Origin: an uncultured Lachnospiraceae bacterium
GTDB taxonomy: Bacteria > Bacillota > Clostridia > Lachnospirales > Lachnospiraceae
NCBI GenBank assembly: GCA_900555195.1
Contig: USKC01000163.1
Span: 1-7,061, forward strand
Direction: 5' to 3'
Length of the DNA: 7,061 nt
Positions 1 to 5,660 of this stretch are shown piece after piece. A model generated the notes under the pieces. It was not told where the DNA came from and made no database searches. It saw nothing but the letters and a program-made list of their open reading frames with translations. Each line of letters begins with the position of its first letter. Within the stretch, counting starts at the first letter, position 1. The position numbers and the translations under genes are program-made.

Positions 1-148
1 CTGTCAGCCGTCTTCTCATTCCATGCAGCCGCACCAGCTTTTCCGTCGGATAACAGGGAGCGTCTTCAAAAAAAGTCACGCTGCGGTGCAAAGCCTCGCC
101 GCATACTAAGTCAACACATCCAAATACCTGTTTTCTTTCTTCCTCCAT
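1..148 (-). CDS. Unrecognised protein, N-terminal 49 codons only (runs off left edge)
   Basis: An open frame starts at the ATG at 148 and stays open to the window edge, giving 49 residues that begin MEEERKQVFGCVDLVCG. I chose this start because GGAGGG (158-153) sits 4-5 bases upstream, an ideal ribosome site. An in-frame ATG at 160 would add only four residues and has no such site before it. The visible part has a charged first seven residues, then a mixed stretch with Cys11, Cys16, Cys32, His21 and His42. There is no signal peptide and no obvious membrane segment, so a cytoplasmic protein is likely. I do not recognise the family. Its position after a sugar transporter would fit a glycoside hydrolase or other sugar-processing enzyme, but that is context only. 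It is separated from the transporter genes by a terminator-like hairpin and a structured repeat, so it may be expressed separately. Confidence 0.6.
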   Translation of the reverse strand, partial: MEEERKQVFGCVDLVCGEALHRSVTFFEDAPCYPTEKLVRLHGMRRRLT

Positions 149-160
149 CTTTCCCTCCAT

Positions 161-247
161 GCCGAAGCGTTTTTACGCTGAGGCACGCACGCCGAACCTC
201 CAGTTCGGCGCTGCGATGATTGGATTTGCGACGCTTCGGCGCAAATC
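161..247 (-). repeat. Compact structured element, probable dispersed intergenic repeat (MITE/REP-like)
   Basis: About 87 bases between the transporter operon and the next gene are almost wholly self-complementary. Read on the minus strand there are three hairpins: GATTTGCG/CGCAAATC (247-240 with 230-223, 9-base loop), CGCCGAAC/GTTCGGCG (8 bp, 210-190, 5-base loop) and AGCGT/ACGCT (179-166, AAAA loop). In addition GCCGAAGCGT (240-231) and ACGCTTCGGC (170-161) form a perfect 10-base terminal inverted repeat 80 bp across. The loop of the first hairpin is therefore complementary to the 3' end, so either a pseudoknot or competing folds are possible. From memory, very similar sequence occurs in many intergenic regions of Lachnospiraceae and is often mis-called as a short protein. 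I could not check this. It could be a mobile miniature element, a structured RNA, or both. Confidence 0.6.
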
Positions 248-286
248 TTTCCTCCTTGTCCCAATCTACCATTCCTTTGATCGAAA

Positions 287-314
287 GGGAAACGGTAAGC
301 CTTCACCGTTTCCC
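287..314 (-). terminator. Terminator-like hairpin after solute-binding protein 2
   Basis: GGGAAACGGT (314-305 on the minus strand) and ACCGTTTCCC (296-287) form a perfect 10-bp stem with an 8-base loop, 52 bases beyond the stop codon of the binding-protein gene. The stem is followed by only three T residues before CG, so it lacks a full U-tract. It may be a weak intrinsic terminator or an mRNA 3'-end stabiliser. Confidence 0.5.
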
Positions 315-366
315 AAAAGCCGGCAGCCGCCATCCTGAAGCGCCGTTTGGCAAGGCTTATTCCGCC

Positions 367-1890
367 CTATTGCGCGGCACGCCACTCGTCGAACTGCCTC
401 TGCTCTTCTTCAATGATATCATCAATCCCTGCCGCCTTCAATTCTTCATTGAACTGCTCCAGATAGGAATCCACATCCACCAGGCCGTACAGCAGGGCGT
501 CCCTGTATTCGGCGACAACTGTTGTGCAGGCCGCCATCTGGTCATATACAGGAGAGCTGTCAAAGATGAAGCCCATCGCCTCCGAAAATTCCGCATGGTT
601 CGGAGCATCCAGCATATCCGTATAATAGGTGGGCATTTCCACCTCCAGAGGAAGGCTCAGGCACTGATTGGGGTAATACCAGGGGCCGTTCATGTTCCAG
701 GTGGCGTTGCTGGTATCCACACCCTCCGGGAAGCGGGCGATCCCGTTTTCATCCACCGTATAGTTATGCCCCTCGATTCCCAGGATCATATAGCGCGCAA
801 CCACCTCGTCCGTCGCCATTAGATACAGGATTTTCATCGCCGCATCCGGGTTCTTGCAGACAGTGGAAACCATCCAGCCCCCCAATACGGAAGCGCTCGT
901 CCCCACCAGATCCGTCAGCTGGAATTCCACCGGCTCATAGGGGCTGTAGGCGATCAGAGCCTTAATGTATTCCGGGCTGTAGCCGCCCAGGAACGTGCCC
1001 GCGGACACGCCGTTATTGTACTGCGTAATCGTCAGTTCGTTATTCAGCGGATCGTCCAGCTGCAGTCCCGAATCATTCCAGTCCTTCATCATGTAGCAGT
1101 AATCCCGCCATTCCTGCGTTTCATACAGATTCACAATTTCCGTCGTTCCCACGCCGCGATTCATCAGCACGCCCAGCCAGTTGGGGTTCCCCAGGCTGTC
1201 AATACCGATCACCGATTCGTTATTGGTATTGCACATATAGGCGAATTCCGGATGGATCGCTTTCGCATCCTTCATGATCTGGGTCATCTCATCCAGCGTG
1301 ATCCGTTCGCCGTCCCGATCGGCGATTCCCAGTTCCTCCGCCACATCCTTTCTCAGGGCGTAGACTTCATAAGTGGCATAGCTGTCCACCGACGGAACCG
1401 CATACTGTACGCCCGCCACCTGCTGGGTCTTTAATACCTTTTCCGGGTACATTTCCCACAGATCCGGATACAGCTCCCTGTAAGGCTCCAGCGAGATGCA
1501 TTGTTCATTCTTGACGCAGCTGTCGATATTGGAATAGAACCGCCAGCAGAAGATATCCAGAGGATTCTGCTTATCCGAAAGCATCAGGGTCATCTGCGTG
1601 GCCAGGTCGCCAAAATTAATTCCAACCAAATCCACCTTGGCTCCTGCGTCAATGGAAATCAGATACTCATTCAACGCCTCCTCGATCATCTCTTCGTCCG
1701 GCATGTCGTAGCTGAGGGACTGAACCGCAATAACCGGCCAGTCGTCCGGATTTTCCGGCACCTCCAGCGGCTGTGCCGATGCCGCTTTTGTTCCCTGTGC
1801 ATCTGTCTGGTCGGACTGCGAGCCGCATCCAGCAAGCGTCCCCAGCAGCATCGCCGCCGCCAGAAAGAACGAAATCATTTTCCTTTTCAT
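367..1890 (-). CDS. Extracellular solute-binding lipoprotein 2 (LplA/YtcQ-like, CUT1 sugar importer)
   Basis: A 507-residue secreted sugar-binding lipoprotein that would capture an oligosaccharide outside the membrane and pass it to the adjacent permeases. It has a lipoprotein signal: MKRK, a hydrophobic stretch, and lipobox TLAGC with the lipid-accepting Cys at residue 22. A short polar linker follows before the folded domain, which begins near ENPDDWPV. The C-terminal region, with the YGLVDVDSYLEQFNEELKAAGI segment split around YG and ending FDEWRAAQ, resembles the DUF3502 end of LplA-type proteins. The length suits that family. The ribosome site AAGGA (1901-1897) lies 6 bases before the ATG. 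It is about 80% identical over the mature part to the binding protein at 3988-5550; the differences cluster at the signal and linker, in the first 70 residues of the mature domain, and around the Trp-rich segment ATWNMNGPWYYP. It lies after the permeases and shares an upstream motif with its paralogue, so it may have its own promoter. Substrate unknown. Confidence 0.93.
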   Translation of the reverse strand: MKRKMISFFLAAAMLLGTLAGCGSQSDQTDAQGTKAASAQPLEVPENPDDWPVIAVQSLSYDMPDEEMIEEALNEYLISIDAGAKVDLVGINFGDLATQMTLMLSDKQNPLDIFCWRFYSNIDSCVKNEQCISLEPYRELYPDLWEMYPEKVLKTQQVAGVQYAVPSVDSYATYEVYALRKDVAEELGIADRDGERITLDEMTQIMKDAKAIHPEFAYMCNTNNESVIGIDSLGNPNWLGVLMNRGVGTTEIVNLYETQEWRDYCYMMKDWNDSGLQLDDPLNNELTITQYNNGVSAGTFLGGYSPEYIKALIAYSPYEPVEFQLTDLVGTSASVLGGWMVSTVCKNPDAAMKILYLMATDEVVARYMILGIEGHNYTVDENGIARFPEGVDTSNATWNMNGPWYYPNQCLSLPLEVEMPTYYTDMLDAPNHAEFSEAMGFIFDSSPVYDQMAACTTVVAEYRDALLYGLVDVDSYLEQFNEELKAAGIDDIIEEEQRQFDEWRAAQ

Positions 1891-1939
1891 AACATTTCCT
1901 TCCTTTCCTTTGATAAGAATATCATACCGTCTTTTCTCC

Positions 1940-1961
1940 GCCTAAAATATTCATTTTCAGA
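1940..1961 (-). promoter_or_regulatory. Candidate operator/promoter element of solute-binding protein 2
   Basis: On the minus strand the sequence TCTGAAAATGAATA (1961-1948) continues into TTTTAGGC, ending 49 bases before the ATG of the downstream gene. The blocks TCTGA, GAATA and TAGGC recur in the same order before the paralogous gene at 5612-5592. TATTTT inside it could serve as a -10 box, with no good -35, which would suit an activator-dependent promoter. The rest of the 156-base gap (1891-2046) holds only the ribosome site and no convincing gene. Confidence 0.4.
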
Positions 1962-2046
1962 TATCTCCTGTAGCAGATTCTGTTCCCTCACAGCGCCCGC
2001 ACATACACATCCGCAGCAGCCGCTTCAATCAGCGCCCGCCTAATGC

Positions 2047-2937
2047 TTACCCCTTCACGCCGCCGATGACAATTCCCTTGATAAAAGCCTTCTGGAAGAA
2101 GGGGTAAATGACCATGATCGGAAGTACGGATATCACCGCAATTGCCATCCTCACCCCAGACGTGGGGATCTGGGTCGTAATCTGCGCGCTGCTTGCATCC
2201 AGCGTATTTTCCTTTAAGAACTGTACATTGTTCATCATGGAATTCAGAACGTTCTGAATGGAATACAGATCGCTCCTTCGCGTCAGGTAATACAGGCCGT
2301 TGATCCAGTCGTTCCAGTAAGCCAGCGCGGAAAACAGGGCAACCGTGGAAAGCATCGGCTTGGAAAGCGGGATCGCGATCCGAAACAGCATTCCCAGCTC
2401 GCTGCAGGAATCCATCTCCGCAGCTTCCAGAATATCCTTCGGCACATTTGTAGTAAAATAAGTTCTCATCAGAATCACGTTGTAGGCTCCCAGGGCCAGA
2501 TTCGGAAGCAGCAGTCCCAGAAGGCTGTCGCCCACCTGCATGTACTGGCTCCAGATGATATAGGAAGGAACCATTCCTCCAGAAAAAAGCATGGTAAAAA
2601 AGATAAAGAAGGATAAAAAGTTCCTTCCCGGCAGATCCTGCTTGGACAACAGATAGGCCATAAACGTCGTCATCGTCACGTTCAAAGTCGTGCCAACCGC
2701 CGTCACCACCACCGTTACGCCGTACGCCCTCGCGATCTTTCCTGCAGACTGGAACAGATATTCATACGCACGGAAATTAATTTTCTGTGGAAAAAAAGAA
2801 TACCCGTACAGGGTCAGGGTCGCTTCATCGGTGATGGAAGCCGTAATCAGCAGGATAAACGGCAAAAGGCAGCAAAGCGTCAGGATCACCAGAATAAAAT
2901 TTGCAAAAAATCGAAAAAAACGGTTTGTTCCGGCCAT
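2047..2937 (-). CDS. ABC sugar permease, YtcP/LplC-like (CUT1, second membrane subunit)
   Basis: A 296-residue inner-membrane channel subunit of a binding-protein-dependent sugar importer. Six hydrophobic segments can be seen at about 10-33, 71-97, 107-128, 137-159, 192-210 and 262-282. The cytoplasmic EAA loop that contacts the ATPase is at 171-190 (EAAEMDSCSELG...RIAIP), followed by LSKP. The C-terminus, IKGIVIGGVKG, is typical of the YtcP/LplC branch. The start is well supported: GGGAGGT lies 6 bases upstream and overlaps the stop codon of the preceding permease, with only 12 bases between the genes, so the two subunits are probably translated together in equal amounts. One oddity: the usually invariant glycine of the EAA motif (seventh position) is Ser177, followed by Cys178, where most relatives have Asp-Gly-Ala. 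The frame is otherwise intact, so it is probably functional or only mildly altered. Confidence 0.95.
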   Translation of the reverse strand: MAGTNRFFRFFANFILVILTLCCLLPFILLITASITDEATLTLYGYSFFPQKINFRAYEYLFQSAGKIARAYGVTVVVTAVGTTLNVTMTTFMAYLLSKQDLPGRNFLSFFIFFTMLFSGGMVPSYIIWSQYMQVGDSLLGLLLPNLALGAYNVILMRTYFTTNVPKDILEAAEMDSCSELGMLFRIAIPLSKPMLSTVALFSALAYWNDWINGLYYLTRRSDLYSIQNVLNSMMNNVQFLKENTLDASSAQITTQIPTSGVRMAIAVISVLPIMVIYPFFQKAFIKGIVIGGVKG

Positions 2938-2941
2938 TTTA

Positions 2942-2950
2942 CCACCTCCC
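2942..2950 (-). promoter_or_regulatory. Ribosome-binding site overlapping the upstream stop codon
   Basis: GGGAGGTGG on the minus strand overlaps the G of the upstream gene's TAG stop codon (2952-2950) and lies 6 bases before the permease ATG at 2937. This arrangement suits translational coupling of the two permease subunits. Confidence 0.7.
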
Positions 2951-3906
2951 TAGAATAATGCGCTGTCAGGTTCGATCTTGCGCACAATCGCATTCGTAAG
3001 CATTACCACACAGAAACCGAGAATCGACTGCAGGAATCCTGCCGCAAGGGAACGCCCCACATCGTGATCCTGCATCAGCGTACGGTATACAAAGGTATCG
3101 ATCGTCGTGGTCGTCGAATACAGCAGCCCGCTGTTCTGCGGCACCTGATAGAACAGGCCGAAATCAGAGGCAAACATTCTTCCCAGGGCCATAATGGTCA
3201 GAATAATGACAGTAGGCTTCAGCATGGGCAGCGTAATCCTGCTGATCTGCTGCCATGCGGTAGCGCCGTCCACAACAGCCGCTTCATAATAGGTTTTGTC
3301 GAATCCGATAATCGTCGCGAAATACACAATACTCTGAAACCCAAAGCTTCTCCACAGCTGTACGATCACGAGAATCACCGGCCAGTACTTCGCTTCCGTA
3401 TACCACTGAACCCCTTCCCTGCCAAGCGGCTCCAGAATCCCTTTGTTAATAAAACCGTTCGTGCTGGACAAAAAGGCAAATACCAGATAACCGATCAGAA
3501 CCGTGCTGACCAGGTGAGGAATCAGGATAGTCGTCTGGTAAATCTGCTGTACCCCTTTTCTTCGTACCTCATTCAGCAGGATCGCCACAAAAATCGCAAA
3601 AACCGTCCCTAAAATCAGAAATGCAATATTGTAGCCGATCGTATTGCGGAACATGATTCTCGCCCATTTGGAACCGAACAGATAAGTAAAATTGCTCAAA
3701 CCGTTCCAGGGACTGTCCAGAATTCCCTTAGCAAAGCTGTATTTTTTAAATGCGAGAATCAATCCTCCCATCGGGAGATAATTGTTGATAATCAAATACA
3801 GAAAACCGGGAACCGCGCACAGATATAAAGGCGCATACTTCTTCAGCTTTCTCTTTGTCTGGCTTTTGGAGGCCGTCTTTTTCTTAAAGCTTCCTTTTTC
3901 AGACAT
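2950..3906 (-). CDS. ABC sugar permease, LplB-like (CUT1, first membrane subunit)
   Basis: A membrane channel subunit, 318 residues from the preferred start, which pairs with the YtcP-like subunit encoded next. A very basic cytoplasmic N-terminus (about residues 1-23, rich in Lys) precedes six hydrophobic segments at about 24-44, 94-114, 127-146, 174-199, 231-252 and 286-308. The family features NNYLPMGGLILAFKKY after the first segment and WNGLSNFTYLF are present. The EAA loop at 208-227 (EAAVVDGATAWQQ...ITLP) is fully canonical and is followed by MLKP. I chose the ATG at 3906, giving MSEKGSFKKK, because GGGTGGGATAAG precedes it. The longer in-frame ATG at 3930 (8 extra residues, MEEGWDKK) begins only six bases after the T-run of a strong terminator and has no ribosome site. 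No ATPase gene accompanies the pair, as is normal for this group, which borrows a shared MsmX-type ATPase. Confidence 0.95.
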   Translation of the reverse strand: MSEKGSFKKKTASKSQTKRKLKKYAPLYLCAVPGFLYLIINNYLPMGGLILAFKKYSFAKGILDSPWNGLSNFTYLFGSKWARIMFRNTIGYNIAFLILGTVFAIFVAILLNEVRRKGVQQIYQTTILIPHLVSTVLIGYLVFAFLSSTNGFINKGILEPLGREGVQWYTEAKYWPVILVIVQLWRSFGFQSIVYFATIIGFDKTYYEAAVVDGATAWQQISRITLPMLKPTVIILTIMALGRMFASDFGLFYQVPQNSGLLYSTTTTIDTFVYRTLMQDHDVGRSLAAGFLQSILGFCVVMLTNAIVRKIEPDSALF

Positions 3907-3936
3907 TTTCTTATCCCACCCTTCTTCCATTCTTAC

Positions 3937-3969
3937 AAAAAACGCCGGCCATAGCCGTCTATGGCCGGC
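3937..3969 (-). terminator. Strong intrinsic terminator between solute-binding protein 1 and the permeases
   Basis: GCCGGCCATAG (3969-3959 on the minus strand) pairs perfectly with CTATGGCCGGC (3954-3944): an 11-bp GC-rich stem with a 4-base ACGG loop. It is followed by G and six T residues (3942-3937). It begins 18 bases after the stop codon of the binding-protein gene and ends just before the permease gene. It should stop most transcripts after the binding protein and let a minority read through. Confidence 0.9.
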
Positions 3970-3987
3970 ATCTGCTTTCCTGCCCGC

Positions 3988-5550
3988 TTACTGCGCGGCG
4001 CGCCAGGCGTCAAATTGCTTCTGCTCTTCCGCGATGATCTCATCGATCCCCGCCGCCTTCAAATCCGCGTTGAATTTTTCCAGATACGAGTCCACATCCA
4101 CCAAGCCGTACAACAGGGCGTCCCTGTATTCCGCCACAATCGTCGTACATGCCGCCATCTGGTCATATACCGGAGCGCTGTCAAAGATAAATCCCATCGC
4201 CTCTGAAAATTCCGCATTTTGTGGCGCTTCCAGCATGTCCGTATAATAGGTGGTCATCTCCGTCTCCAGCGGAATGCTCAGGCACTGATTCGGATAAAAC
4301 CATGGGCAGTCCTGATTCCAGGTGCTGTTGCTCTGCGTCACTCCTTCAGGCCTGCGGGCAATCCCCTTCTCGTCCACTGTATAGTGCACTCCTTCGATTC
4401 CCAGGATAAAATATCTGGCTACCGTTTCATCCGTAGACATCAGATACAGCAGCTTCATCGCCGCGTCCGGATTCTTGCAGACAGTGGAAACCATCCAGCC
4501 TCCCAGGACGGAAGCGCTCGTCCCCACCAGATCCGTCAGCTGGAATTCCACCGGTTCATAAGGACTGTAAGCAATCAGGGCCTTAATATAGTCCGGGCTG
4601 TATCCTCCAAGATAGGTTCCTGCGGAAACGCCGTTATTGTACTGCGAAATCGACATATCATTGTTCAGCGGATCGTCCACCATCAGTCCCGCTTCATTCC
4701 ATTCCTTCATCAGATAGCAGAAATCACGCCATTCCTCCGTCTCATAAAGGTTCACGATTTCCGTCGTCCCTACGCCGCGGTTCATGAGAACGCCCAGCCA
4801 GTTGCTGTTCCCGAGGCTGTCAATCCCAATCACCGGTTCATCGTTCGTATTGCAGATATAAGCGTATTCCGGATGAAGGGCCTTGGCATCCTTCATGATC
4901 TGGGTCATCTCTTCCAGAGTAATGCGTTCCCCGTCCCTGTCGGCGATTCCCAGCTCCTCCGCCACATCCTTTCTCAGCGCATAGACCTCGTATGTCGCAT
5001 AGCTGTCCACGGAAGGAACGGCATACTGTACGCCACCGACCTGCTGTGTTTTTAAAACCAACTCCGGATACATTTCCCACAGATCAGGATATACGTCCAG
5101 ATACGGTTCCAGGGAAATGCACTGCTCGTTTTTCACGCAGCCGTCCAGCGTAGAATAGAACCTCCAGCAGAACAGATCCAGCGGTTGCTGGTTGTCAGAC
5201 AGAAGCAGTGTCAGCTGTGTGGAAAGATCCCCCATATTCATCTGCACCATATCCGCCTTTACTCCCGCGTTAATGGACACCAGATATTCGTTCAGTGCAT
5301 CCTCCACTATCTGTTCGTCCGGCATTTCGCTCAGCACCGTTACCTGTACCGTTACGACCGGCCAGTCGTCCGGGTTCTCCGCCACCTGGAATTCTTCCTC
5401 GCTTTCCGCTTCTTCCACCGCGCCTTCTGCCGGGGACCCCGCGCCTCCTGCCGCCTGGCTGTCTGTGTCCGGCTCTGTTTTGGCCGCACAGCCCAGCAAA
5501 GAGGCCGTCATTGCCGCTACGAGAATCAATGCCGCCAATTTCTTTCCCAT
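3988..5550 (-). CDS. Extracellular solute-binding lipoprotein 1 (LplA/YtcQ-like, CUT1 sugar importer)
   Basis: A 520-residue secreted lipoprotein, the likely main sugar receptor of this importer. The signal peptide runs MGKK, then a hydrophobic core, then lipobox SLLGC with Cys21 as the lipid-accepting residue. An acidic, Ala/Gly/Glu-rich tether of about 35 residues, longer than in the paralogue, leads to the folded domain starting near ENPDDWPV. The C-terminus resembles the DUF3502 end of LplA-type proteins and finishes FDAWRAAQ. The start is secure: AAGGAGGT (5563-5556) lies about 6 bases upstream, the strongest ribosome site in the window. It follows the regulator gene by 92 bases, which contain direct repeats that may be operators, and it is followed by a strong terminator, so it is probably made in excess over the permeases. 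About 80% identical to the product of 367-1890. Substrate cannot be read from sequence; LplA/YesMN systems usually handle plant or host oligosaccharides. Confidence 0.94.
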   Translation of the reverse strand: MGKKLAALILVAAMTASLLGCAAKTEPDTDSQAAGGAGSPAEGAVEEAESEEEFQVAENPDDWPVVTVQVTVLSEMPDEQIVEDALNEYLVSINAGVKADMVQMNMGDLSTQLTLLLSDNQQPLDLFCWRFYSTLDGCVKNEQCISLEPYLDVYPDLWEMYPELVLKTQQVGGVQYAVPSVDSYATYEVYALRKDVAEELGIADRDGERITLEEMTQIMKDAKALHPEYAYICNTNDEPVIGIDSLGNSNWLGVLMNRGVGTTEIVNLYETEEWRDFCYLMKEWNEAGLMVDDPLNNDMSISQYNNGVSAGTYLGGYSPDYIKALIAYSPYEPVEFQLTDLVGTSASVLGGWMVSTVCKNPDAAMKLLYLMSTDETVARYFILGIEGVHYTVDEKGIARRPEGVTQSNSTWNQDCPWFYPNQCLSIPLETEMTTYYTDMLEAPQNAEFSEAMGFIFDSAPVYDQMAACTTIVAEYRDALLYGLVDVDSYLEKFNADLKAAGIDEIIAEEQKQFDAWRAAQ

Positions 5551-5556
5551 AAGCTA

Positions 5557-5563
5557 CCTCCTT
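5557..5563 (-). promoter_or_regulatory. Very strong ribosome-binding site of solute-binding protein 1
   Basis: AAGGAGG on the minus strand is a near-perfect anti-Shine-Dalgarno match 6 bases before the ATG at 5550. It fixes the start and fits high expression of the binding protein. Confidence 0.85.
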
Positions 5564-5591
5564 TTCTTTGTTTTGTCCGGTTTTCTGATAA

Positions 5592-5636
5592 GCCTATTCT
5601 ATTCAAATCAGACGGCAAAAAATATGCAAAATCAGA
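5592..5636 (-). promoter_or_regulatory. Direct-repeat candidate operator/promoter of solute-binding protein 1
   Basis: Two related copies of one motif lie in the same direction: TCTGATTTTGCATA (5636-5623) and TCTGATTTGAATA (5612-5600), starting 24 bases apart. The second copy continues into GAATAGGC. A similar sequence stands before the paralogous gene at 1961-1940. Direct repeats separated by about two helical turns are a usual binding pattern for AraC-type regulators, and such a regulator is encoded immediately upstream. TAGAAT (5602-5597) could be a -10 box. The link to the regulator is inference. Confidence 0.45.
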
Positions 5637-5660
5637 ACGCCCCTATTGCATTTTCTGATT
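5630..5660 (-). terminator. Weak inverted repeat across the regulator's stop codon
   Basis: AATCAGAA (5660-5653 on the minus strand) and TTCTGATT (5637-5630) form an 8-bp AT-rich stem with a 15-base loop that includes the stop codon of the regulator gene. It is followed by TT, GCATA and six T residues. At best a leaky terminator; it also overlaps the first TCTGA motif, so the pairing may simply reflect the operator sequence. Confidence 0.25.

Noticed and set aside
106..333. 75-residue minus-strand open frame running through the structured element
   Set aside because: It has no family resemblance, crosses several hairpins and the terminator-like stem, and overlaps the better supported start at 148. 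Its composition (ICAEASQIQSS...) is what the repeat gives when translated; I believe it is a frequent false gene call.
1888..2012. Possible short minus-strand peptides in the gap between the second permease and the second binding protein
   Set aside because: Frames such as one ending in IEAAAADVYVRAL and one ending in SKERKEML are open for a few dozen codons, but none has a ribosome site with a proper start codon.
3907..3930. Longer start for the LplB-like permease at 3930
   Set aside because: It has no Shine-Dalgarno sequence and starts six bases after the terminator's T-run; the ATG at 3906 has a purine-rich GGGTGGGATAAG upstream. The alternative adds only eight residues.
4219..5055. 278-residue plus-strand open frame, and a similar one at 220-822
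   Set aside because: Both lie opposite the two binding-protein genes and resemble each other only because those genes are paralogues. They have no ribosome site, no recognisable domain, and are explained by codon bias on the true strand.
5614..5643. A standard sigma-70 promoter before binding protein 1 using TTGCAT as the -35 box
   Set aside because: The only good -10 candidate (TAGAAT) is 22 bases away, and the box at the right spacing (TTGAAT) is poor. An activator-dependent promoter seems more likely.
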